A DNA stretch of 64,000 nt from Salticus scenicus. Its lineage: Eukaryota; Arthropoda; Arachnida; Araneae; Salticidae. The stretch is from contig CAWVNO010002511.1 of NCBI GenBank assembly GCA_963930645.1, forward strand, positions 466,348 through 530,347, written 5' to 3'. Shown piece by piece: positions 36,024 to 45,100 of the stretch. Positions within the stretch are counted from its first letter, which is position 1; every line of letters starts with the position of its first letter. The notes beneath the pieces were generated by a model. That model saw only the letters and a list, made by a program, of their open reading frames with translations. It did not search any database and was not told where the DNA came from. The position numbers were made by a program, and so were the translations under genes.

Positions 36024-37057
36024 CCCAGAATTAGAGCCCCTTAAATAAATAATAGGCCGGCGCATCACCGCCATTTTTTTGCCTCGTAAGAGGACAGTAT
36101 TTCCGCTTGGCGATTTTATCGCTTCACTGGCGGTTTTAAGAAATTTTCATCTAAAAATAAAATCGGCCAAAAATGATAATCAACACAAGTAATCTGTTTC
36201 TGCTTTTTAAATAATTCATAACATTTGAAAGGGGGAAAAAAAAAAAACTAATAGTCCTCCGTTCTAAACTAAATTCTGCTTTTTCCAGAATTTCATCAAA
36301 ATCATTTTTATTTTATTTATTTATTTATTTATTTTGAAAAGGAAAGGAAAGAAAAGAAATAATAATCACTATCGAAACAAACGATATCGGAAAAGTTTTT
36401 TTTTCTTTCTTTCTTTTTTTTTTTAAATAATTTTGAATAAGGAAATAAAAAGTGCGCATAAAAAAAGAAAGAAAGAAACAACATAATTAAGTTTATATTT
36501 GAGTTAGTAATTTAAGGATGCCATTGATATAGTAACTTAAAAAAAAAAAAAAATCTATGTTCTAATAAATGCCTACTCATACACAGACGATTTTTTGCAT
36601 TCTAAAGTGGTTCAACGACTTCTAACTGTTGTCGGCATTTTCGCTAGGAAGAAATAGTTTGTTCCTTTGATGTAACTTGCACATTAGTCCCATCAGGTAC
36701 AACTTTTTCTTTTTTTTTTTTTCATACTACTGTTTTATATCGCTTTCATAACAAACTTAAAAAAAAAATATGTTGCAGTTTTAAAGGAATTAAGTTAGCA
36801 GTCATTATTAATATGAATTTATGTACAGTTACGTGTTGTATATGTAATATTAATATAGAGACGTTTATTTCAATTTAATGCATTTTTTTTTTTTAAGTTA
36901 AAAAAAAAAAAAGAAAAAGTATGAATTTTTTAATTTTTTTCCCCTTGAAAGTAGACATAAATTGTAATATGAAATAAATATCTCAAGAAAAAGAAATCTA
37001 AAAATAGAACAAAATAATTAATTAATTAATCAAAAGTACAATTAAAAAATATATATA

Positions 37058-37271
37058 TTAGGTGTTTGCATAAATTCGTGCGGTTTTTTATTGCTTCATT
37101 TCATAAAAATACATCAAATCAAATGACAATTTTTAATCAAAATACTCTCGATTACTTTCTACAACCTTTGCCCATTTTTCGGGTAACAAATGTATATTAC
37201 GGCGATAGAAGCTCTCGTCTTTGGGGGCAATAAAATGATCCGCGTACGCACGAACATTTGCAACGACCTAA
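37058..37271 (-). mobile_element. internally deleted mariner inside copy A
   Basis: The left end TTAGGTGTTTGCATAAATTC and the right end, reverse-complemented TTAGGTCGTTGCAAATGTTC, are mariner-type terminal repeats with TA on each side (37056-37057 and 37272-37273). On the minus strand, 37133-37228 encodes the last 31 or so residues of a mariner transposase (FYRRNIHLLPEKWAKVVESN then a stop). The rest of the transposase is deleted. Copy B retains the CAACGACCTAATA edge of this insertion, so the mariner entered a common ancestor. Confidence 0.82.
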
Positions 37272-37482
37272 TACTATCAGGACACGGAAACAAAACAACT
37301 TTGGCGAACCAAAAAAACGTCGCCAAGTCTCTACAAACACACAGTAAAAAAGCGTTTCTTGAAATAATTTATGGTTATTAAAATACATATTTAGATTTAA
37401 ATAATACTTTTTTTTTAAATTTTTTACTTTATAAATGTCAGAAATGCAAAGAAAAAAATAAGTGAATAACAATAAAACTTAC

Positions 37483-37635
37483 TATGCAAAGCTGTGCATT
37501 AGGTCCCGGGATCCAAGAATCTGGACGAAAATTCGCTGCCCATTTTCTCCTTCTTGCATTATCCGAAGGAAACCTAAACATTTTGTATCCTTTTCTGGAG
37601 TGTTTACAGCAGTTTATCGCTGAACAACCTCCCAT
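37483..37635 (-). CDS. THAP-domain exon 1 (copy A)
   Basis: An ATG at 37635 opens 51 codons ending exactly at a strong splice donor (ATA then GTAAGTTTT). The translation starts MGGCSAINCCKHSRKGYKMF, contains RFPSDNARRRKW and ends PGPNAQLCI. THAP zinc fingers follow C-x2-4-C-x35-50-C-x2-H. The two N-terminal Cys, the invariant Trp and the third Cys are here; the final His and the AVPTIF-type end would be in a second exon that the element lacks. THAP domains bind DNA in P-element and Kolobok transposases and in host regulators. The frame is intact and matches copy B at all but one or two residues. If spliced to a downstream host exon it could yield a fusion; that is speculation. Confidence 0.8.
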
Positions 37636-37787
37636 ATTGCAGTTTATTTCACTAAAATTACGAGCAAGACGGTAGAAACAATGGCTGCCGTTCGTTTATC
37701 ATGCTGGGTACATGCGGCAACCCTAAGGCAAAAAAATATCGGATGCGCCAGCTCGTATATATAGGAGCCTTACCCAGAATTGACCCC

Positions 37788-37923
37788 ATGATGAACTTGT
37801 AGTAACTTTAGAAAAACATTTGTGTCCACCACCTAATGTTATTATAGAACAACTTCGTTTTCTATCTCGATTCCAATCTGAAAGCGAAACGATAGCAGCC
37901 TACGTAGCGGCGATACTCTAATG
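37788..37923 (+). pseudogene. Gypsy (mag-like) gag, continuation fragment
   Basis: Starting with the duplicated ATG, the frame reads DELVVTLEKHLCPPPNVII and then FLSRFQSESETIAAYVAAI before a stop, typical of the middle part of a mag-type gag. It continues directly from the fragment that stops at 2816, with the frame kept. The right edge is the target duplication of copy B. Beyond copy B (38688 on) I cannot recognise more of gag with confidence, and no Gypsy pol is present in the window. Confidence 0.78.
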
Positions 37924-38679
37924 TAGAGCCCCTTAAATAAATAATAGGCCGGCGCAACACCGCCATTTTTTTGCCTCGTAAGAGGACAGCATTTCCGCTT
38001 GGCGATTTTATCGCTTCACTGGTGGTTTTAAGAAATTTTCATCTAAAAATAAAATCGACCAAAAATGATAAGCAACACAAGTAATCTGTTTCTGTTTCTT
38101 AAATAATTCATAACATTTGAAAGGGGGGGGGGGGAGAGCGTACCAATTAAAATTGGAAAGTTTTTTCAACGACCTAATACTATCAGGACACGGAAACAAG
38201 ACAACTTTGGCGAACCAAAAAAACGTCGCCAAGACTCTACAAACACACAGTAAAAAAGCGTTTCTTAAAATAATTTATGGTTATTAAAATACATATTTAG
38301 ATTTAAATAATACTTTTTTTTTTTAATTTTTTACTCTATAAATGTCAGAAATGCAAAGAAAAGTATAAGTGAATAACAATAAAACTTACTATGCAAAGCT
38401 GTGCATTAGGTCCCGGGATCCAAGAATCTGGACGACAATTCGCAGCCCATTTTCTCCTTCTTGCATTATCCGAAGGAAACCTAAACATTTTGTATCCTTT
38501 TCTGGAGTGTTTACAGCAGTTTATTGCTGAACAACCTCCCATATTGCAGTTTATTTCACTAAAATTACGAGCAAGACGGTAGAAACAATGGATGCCGTTT
38601 GTTTATCACGCTGGGTACATGCGGCAACCCTAAAGCAAAAAAATGTCGGATGCGCCAGCTCGTATATTTAGGAGCCTTA
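37924..38679 (-). mobile_element. copy B: short THAP-exon TIR element, 8-bp TSD
   Basis: Same termini as copy A, with CTCTAATG duplicated at 37916-37923 and 38680-38687. At 756 bp it is the shorter copy: the interior jumps from a G run (38115-38130) to the end of the mariner remnant. Very similar to copy A over both shared parts, so the two are recent relatives. Inserted into the Gypsy gag remnant. Confidence 0.9.
38390..38542 (-). CDS. THAP-domain exon 1 (copy B)
   Basis: Same 51-codon exon as in copy A, ending at the same GTAAGTTTT donor. It differs from copy A by AANC instead of AANF after the conserved Trp, and has a few silent changes. Start and frame are intact. Upstream on the minus strand lie the leader and the TATA-like text of the terminal repeat. 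No second exon in the element. Confidence 0.8.
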
Positions 38680-38687
38680 CTCTAATG

Positions 38688-40351
38688 TGTAGCGATTTCG
38701 TCGCTCTTGGCGTCAGACTCCGTGCTTGGCACCATTCCGGAAAATCGAGTAATGATACAAAATGGCTAACTGCATTACGATAAACTAATGCAACACCATC
38801 TCTGCTAACGATCACTGCCGGAATCGCATCGGCTACCGCTTGTTACTTGACACTGATAAGTTTTTTTTTGAAGATTTTCTTTAATAATTAACGAAATAGC
38901 TTCAAGTTTGGGGATATATTTAATCGGAGGAACTTATTTTAATTATGATTATTTTCTAATGATCTTCCTAAAATATTTTGTTAACATTTTTAAAATATTA
39001 AAAAATGTAAGTTGTTAAAAAAAAGAATGGTGTTGATTTCTTAAATAGTAACAACCTAATATTATTTCTAATATAATTTAAATGTGTTGAATAGTATTCT
39101 GTTGTAGCTGGTGCTGGACTTTAAACAAAAACCTTGATAACAGGAGTTATGAACGATTTCAGATTCGGTTAAAAAGTAAAAATAATAATAGTAATAAAAT
39201 AACTTTAAAATATTCTTTATAAATGATTACCTTTCTACTACTCTTGATGTTTGAACTAAATAAACATTAATTTCTTTTTTCTTTAATTGAAAGTGTCCTC
39301 TTTTGTATATTAACATATCAGTTTAGTTTTCTATGTACTTGTAATTTTAACATCCAGACTCTCTACATAAATATAGGGAGACCTATATACTTATTGCTAT
39401 TATAACATTTAGCAATGAAAAAAAAAAGTTGTTGTCATTTGGATCTGTATCTTTTATGTTCTTAGGTATGCTCTTTATTTATATTGCAATTTAATATGCA
39501 GAAAAAATATAATTTATCTTTAATTAGGAACATGCTATTCTGATATATGCCCTATTTTATGCTGTAAGATTACTTATAATTACCCTTCTATGTTCCAGTT
39601 GCATGTTAAACCATAACCTGTACATTTTGTAAAAGTGAAGGTTTACTTTATTTTAACCGGTAATTAGAATGGGAGCCAAAATGATTCTACTTTGTAATCT
39701 TTTTAATACTATCAATATTTTTGGTAATTACATGATTTCTAGAATACATTGCATTTCCAAAAAAAATTCCATTGGTGTTTACAAAAGGCAAAAGAGAAAA
39801 TTTACAATGGAATCATTTTGATTCTATGTCTCTAACCGTGTAAGGAAATTCATGTATCCAGTTACGAGTTAAATATGGTACTGTATAATTTGTTTCTGAA
39901 ACAACTACATTCATTTCTCATAATAATAACAAATTTTTATATAAGACAATTCCTGAACATGCATGGAAAGTTTTATTGTGTTAAAGAATAATACGTCGGT
40001 GTTTTTTTTTTTTTTTTTTTTTTTTTTTGCTTTTGAGTGAAAATTGTTTACATTTTTTAGATTTATTTTAGTATTATATTTAATATTTTAATGTCGAATC
40101 ATTTATTAAGTCATTGGTTTTTTCACATAAATTTTTGTGAAAAGATTTTCATTCAGTCTTGGAGCTTTTTCTGTTAGTGATATATTTCTGCTTGAGTTTG
40201 TAAATTTAAAGAAAATTTTACAAATTATTACCTAACTTAATATGTTATACCAATACTCTGCTGCTTATATTTAATTAAAGAAATTTTCAGTTTATTAGTT
40301 ACCTGAAACTAAGGGCCACACTGGGCTATCATTTACATTGCAGTCATTATC
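38688..40351. other. flanking DNA, mostly AT-rich, no gene
   Basis: 38690-38860 has balanced composition and an open minus-strand frame (IVSRDGVALVYRNAVSHF) that I do not recognise; it may be more of the broken Gypsy element or host DNA. The remainder is AT-rich and noncoding apart from the small TIR element listed separately. Confidence 0.4.
39657..39839. mobile_element. MITE with imperfect terminal inverted repeats
   Basis: The left end CGGTAATTAGAATGG...CAAAATGATTCTACT and the inverse of the right end (CGGTTAGAGACATAG...CAAAATGATTCCATT) match over about 40 bp with several mismatches. About 183 bp, noncoding. Confidence 0.6.
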
Positions 40352-40429
40352 TTAACGGCCCTCTTCACTCACCGTCACCGAAAGCCCGAGCCAATGTTAT
40401 TCCCCAATGGGCACGGAACGTTTAAAAAA

Positions 40430-40625
40430 TGTTGAGAAATGGTTGTAAATGTTGATTATTCGTTAGGTGGATTTCTAAACGTTTTTTTATACCATTATAA
40501 AACGATGTTTCTTAATGTTAAAAATGTGAAATAGCAATTCTGTTTTATCAACGTTTCTAAAACAATGTCTAATCGTTTTATAAACGTTGATAATAAAACA
40601 CTTTTCAACGTTTAAAAATCGATTT
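40430..40625. repeat. AACGTT-palindrome cluster, left
   Basis: About five AACGTTT/AAACGTT words plus degenerate relatives (aatgttgatt, aatgttaaaa) within 200 bp, directly inside the left terminal repeat. A larger cluster lies inside the right terminal repeat. Confidence 0.7.
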
Positions 40626-40732
40626 AATTTCGTTTGCTTGCGACAGCATGTTTCATCTCAACTCCATTAATTTCTCGGCTTCGGCTAGACGGCAGCCATT
40701 ACTATCTGTTATGGTCGTTCCGGTCGTTCGTA

Positions 40733-40794
40733 ATGTCGACGAAAGCCTTGGAATTTATATTCGAGCTATATGCTTTTTCTGCTTATTGTAAATC
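40733..40794 (+). other. possible first coding exon
   Basis: Within a GC-richer patch (40640-40760) an ATG at 40733 opens 20 codons (MSTKALEFIFELYAFSAYCK) ending at a strong donor (AATC then GTAAGTATT). No downstream exon that continues the frame was found: the acceptor at 48537 would bring a stop after three codons. It could be the first exon of a gene carried by the TIR block, or chance. Confidence 0.3.
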
Positions 40795-41160
40795 GTAAGT
40801 ATTGATGTTTTCTTTTTTGTACTTTTTAAATGTATTACCATTTAGTTTTAATATATTATAACACTAGCACTTCTTATTAATATTCCATTTTCGTAAATGA
40901 AATTTAGAAAAAATTGTTAAGCCTGAGTTTGTAACATGATCTCTTAAGAATATTTTTTAAAGGAAATGATCATTCATTGAGATAATTTTCTTTGTGCAAT
41001 TTTTATGTATATCGCAGAGAGCACAACTTAAATTATAACATTACTTTTTTTACCATCTCTTTGAAAATTTTTGAACTAAAACAATGTGGGATTTCAGCTA
41101 ATATAATGATTTAAGTTTGGATTTAATGGTTTCTTCATTTTGCTTGGGATCAAAACCTGT

Positions 41161-41581
41161 TGTCCCGTCAGGTTTTATAAATTTCATAAGAAAGAGGATA
41201 AAATATTTCTTACCCGACAGGTCTTGTTCTTTTTCGCCGGCTTATTCTAAGTAATCACAAAGTAGTCGAAATAAACACAGCTCAAATTTCACGACACAAA
41301 CGTTTAATTGGACGCACTATTTACATTTATAATACATAATTGTTTCATAAATATCTGCAGCTATCACAATATTTAATATTGGCTGCCAAGCATTTAATAT
41401 TAGCTGTCGAGCGTCAGAACGCTCTTTCATATCCTCACGGATTCACATTCCTTCTTTTTACAACAGAAAAACAAAACTTTTCATCATCAGAAAAAAACAT
41501 GTTGCCAATCAATAAACATAAAAATAGGCAGACGATCTCCAGTGGAAGAACAGCCCGCCCCCTGACGGCAAGAATGGGTCA
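41161..41581 (-). repeat. 3' LTR of the BEL/Pao element
   Basis: 421 bp, starting TGTCCCGTCAGG and ending AATGGGTCA on the plus strand. Nearly identical to the copy at 47601-48021. Confidence 0.96.
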
Positions 41582-41594
41582 TCCTCCCACCTTT
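41582..41594 (-). promoter_or_regulatory. polypurine tract
   Basis: On the element strand AAAGGTGGGAGGA directly abuts the 3' LTR, as expected for the plus-strand primer of reverse transcription. Confidence 0.8.
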
Positions 41595-41736
41595 GATTTT
41601 GGCAATCTTGTACAAAATCAAACTAAAAAAGAGAAAAAAGGCATATTAATAAACATTGCATCAAGCAAAAGTGAAAAGGAACAGAGAGAAGGGAAAAAAA
41701 AAAAAAAAAAAGGTAAATAAAAGTTCTATCAGTCAA

Positions 41737-42153
41737 TTATAAATTCAGTCTATCTGGAGCTCTAATGGATCTACCCCTCCTGGTAAATCGTTGTTTTTCG
41801 TCAGGTATCTCAACAGATTTCTTGACATTCTTTGAAACAGTTCTAGACAGTTCAGAGGGATCAGGGCATCTTTTCGGTGTAGAACGAGTAGGTATCAAAG
41901 TTCCATTTGCAGCATACTTTGCACGAAAATCACTAGATTCATCAGAAGAGATCTCTAACGGCTAAAGTCTTTGAACTGGGCGTATCAAAAACCCATTTTC
42001 TGTCTTGATTTTCGCCACTCGAACTATTCCGTCTTTACCAGGATAAGTTTCCACAACTCTGGCTAATGGCCAGTTGATTCTTTTTTGATTATCATGACCG
42101 ACGAGAACTATGTCTCCTACAGCAATTTTTTTTGTCAGTCTTAGCGATACCAT
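41737..42153 (-). pseudogene. displaced C-terminal end of BEL/Pao pol
   Basis: This stretch encodes the usual end of BEL/Pao integrase (VGDIVLVGHDNQKRINWPLA, then a PVQRL segment), but in a different frame from the main ORF. The frame change lies at a run of eight A on the element strand (42126-42133), consistent with a 1-base indel. A TAG at 41962-41964 then interrupts it, after which the frame stays open to a TAA at 41737 (ending RRGRSIRAPDRLNL, a common BEL/Pao tail). Either lesion alone would truncate the protein. The homopolymer indel might also be a sequencing error. Confidence 0.8.
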
Positions 42154-45100
42154 TTGAATTTTTTAATTGTCCTAGATATTCAATTCTGAATCTTTTCCGT
42201 AAATCTTTCTTCAATTTTAACAAATATCGAAGTCTTCTTTTTAAATTCACATTTTCGAAGTTATCTAGGTCAGGAAGACCAGTTTCTTTAATTCCTTGCA
42301 AAAACATGCTCGGAGTCAATGGAATTAAATCATCGGGATCCTCAGAAATAGTAGTTAATGGTCTGGAATTCATCAAACATTCGATATCACATATAATTGT
42401 GTAAAGTTCTTCAAAATCTAGAGCTGCTCGTCCTAATACTCTTCTCAAAATTTGCTTTGTACAGCCTATTAAGCGTTCCCACCAGCCACCCCACCATGGT
42501 GAAGCTGGGCGGATAAACTTCCATATTATGTTCTGTATTAGGGCTTCCTTCCGTATTTTTGCAAGTATAGGATCAGTAAATAGCTTCGAAGCTCCTGAAA
42601 AATTTGTGCCTCGATCGCTGTATATTACAGAAGGTCGACCCCTTCTCGCAACAAATCTTCGCAGGGTTTGCAAAAATGCTTCAGAGGATAATGATGTTAA
42701 TAATTCATGATGTACCGCTCTGTAAACAGCGCAGGTGTACAGCACAATCCAACATTTTTTACCATTTTTCAAGTACAAAGGTCCGGCTAAATCAACACCG
42801 GTAATTTCAAAGATAGCAGCATCTCTGATCCTGTCTTCCGGCAAGGCGGTGATTTCAGGCTGAACAGAATTTACGGTGAAGCGTTTGCATCTTATACAAC
42901 GTAAGGTAACTTGCCGTATGGACTTTCTGCACCTGAGAATCCAATATTTTTCTCGGAGATGGTTCATTAATATTTGTACTCCTGCGTGGTTTAATTCGTT
43001 ATGTTTCCATTCTATCAATTTCTGCACGATGTAATGATTTCCTGGTAAAATGATAGGCAAACGAAAGTCGGTATTATCTTTACTTCTAAGTATAAGAGAC
43101 TTTACCCTTAGAAGGCCATCTTTGTCAACGGTGGGATGAAGTTTTCGTAAACGATCATCTATTCCTTTAGGAAAGTCTTCCCTTTGAACCATCTTTAACA
43201 GGATTAATTCAGCATGTTTAAGTTCTTTATTCGTAAGATCCCCAGAATTTCGTTTAGAATGATTTCGAAGATTCGAGATGAATCTGTATATCCATGCCGT
43301 AACTCTTAATAATTTCACGTAAGACGAGTATCTCTCATAAAACTTCTCAGTAGTTTCAGTACTTAGAGCAGAAATGATCGACCTTTTTTTCTCTGAATTG
43401 ACAATCTGTATTTCGGGTGAGATTTCTTGTCTCGGCCATTGACTCGTTGGTGTCTTCAAAAATTCCGGACCCTCCCACCAAAGGGATTTGAGTAAAGCAT
43501 CAGCATTGCAACCTCTTGATGGAAGGTCAGCTGGATTTAAGTTACCCGGGACGTATCTCCAGTCGTTGGGATGACTCAAAGATCTTATTTCTCTGGTACG
43601 ATTCAGCACAAATACTCCCCATGGTTCTTGATTTTTTATCCAGAACAATGCGTTCATGGAGTCAGACCAATAGAAAGTTTGAACTTGGCTGTCACAGAAG
43701 TCTCCTTTTATAGAATTCATTAATCTAACACCCAAACAACATGCTAATAATTCTAGTCTCGGTATGGAGACTGATTTCAAGGGTGCTACTCGAGCACGAG
43801 CTTGAACCAATTGACATCTCACATGAAAATTATTTTCTTCTCTGATATATATACAAGTTGCATAAGCGTGGCTTGATGCATCACAAAACACATGGAATGA
43901 CACATTTGTATTTAGAGCATGATTTTCTAATATCCTTCTAGGGATTCTAATGCCTTCCAAGCATTTTAATGCATTTACCCATTTCAGAAATTTTTTCTCG
44001 ATGTCATCTGGTAGCTTGGCATCCCAGGGCAGTTTCCTACGCCAACATTCTTGCATTATGATCTTTGCAATTAAAGTGACAGGACAGAAAAACCCAATGG
44101 GGTCAAAAATCTTACTTGCTAAGGACAGGATAAATCGCTTACTTAGATTTGCATTTTCGCACTCATCAAACTTTAAACTACAGTATAGAGTATCTTCCAG
44201 AATATTCCAATTTAAGCCCAAAACTGAGACAGTCTCTGGAAAATCTTCTTCAGGAATTCCGTACACACTTGGTGGTAGACCATTACCTATCCATCCTCTA
44301 AGATCAAAACATCCCGCTGACATGATTTCTTTAGATTGTGCCATAAAATTAACTACTTCTTCTTCGGAACTGCAACTTGTAACACAGTTGTCGACATACA
44401 TAGAGTTTTTAAGTTTAGAAGCAGTCTCTTGCAAATAATCTGGAACATTACTTAGGTGGAAATTTAGAGTAGCTCCTAAAAGAAATGGGCTGCAGTTTAC
44501 CCCAAATACTACTCGACGATGTCTGTAAATCTTCACTTTATTAGGATCACCGCCCTCCCACCACAGAAATCTTAGAAAATCACAATCTTCTTCATTTATT
44601 CTTATTTGTAGAAGTGCTTTGCGAATGTCTGATACTATCCCATACTTGTTCAAACGAAATTTATTCAAAATGTTAGGAATCAACTCCATGTAGTTTGGAC
44701 CTTTAGCTAGGCAATCGTTCAAATAGTAACTGTTCTTTTCTTTTGCAGAAGCATTGAAAACAGGACGAATTGTTGTCGTTGAATGCTCTTTTATAACTGC
44801 TCTATGAGGCAGATGATGGCAATCTATCTTCTCGAATTCATCAGTATTTACTTCTTCAATTATTTCTTCACCAAGCCACTGACAAAAAACTTCTTCATAA
44901 TCTTCAATAAGACCCTTATTCTTCAGAGTCCTCACAGTTGATTTTAGCCTTCGTTCAGCAATTGTTTTGTTATCTGGGAGTTCTTGGTGTCCTTCTATCC
45001 ATGGTAATTTTACAACATAGCGTCCGCCATCATCTCTACTTAGAGTTTTCTCAAAATGATTTTTGGATGCTTCTTCAAGTTCTTCCTTTGACTGTTTCTC

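Larger units (their letters stand above)
36032..37772 (-). mobile_element. copy A: short THAP-exon TIR element, 8-bp TSD
   Basis: Read on its minus strand it begins TAAGGCTCCTATATATACGA and ends AAGGGGCTCTA. CCCAGAAT is duplicated at 36024-36031 and 37773-37780. Order on the minus strand: terminal repeat with TATA-like text, leader, THAP exon with splice donor, mariner fragment, AT-rich interior, then a conserved right end. Relative to copy B it has about 1 kb more interior, which B seems to have lost. It sits only about 7 bp from the right terminus of X. THAP exon 1 followed by an intron recalls P elements; the YARNG-like termini recall hAT; class unresolved. Confidence 0.88.
2817..37787. 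mobile_element. TIR-bounded block X inserted in Gypsy gag (35 kb with nested elements)
   Basis: The left end reads GGGGTCCATTCTGAGTACGT. The right end, reverse-complemented and with nested copy A removed, reads GGGGTCAATTCTGGGTACGT: 18 of 20 bases match, with further similarity to a shared TGACGTCA about 50-60 bp in. ATG is duplicated at 2814-2816 and 37788-37790. Removing X and one ATG restores the gag reading frame across the join, which independently supports the boundaries. Subtracting the three large nested insertions leaves about 8.6 kb for X itself, a normal size for an autonomous DNA transposon. A 3-bp TSD with G-rich termini would fit PIF/Harbinger-like or CACTA-like superfamilies, but no transposase was recognised, so the class is open. 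Confidence 0.7.

Noticed and set aside
41765..41965. 66-codon plus-strand frame
   Set aside because: Antisense to the displaced C-terminal end of BEL/Pao pol.
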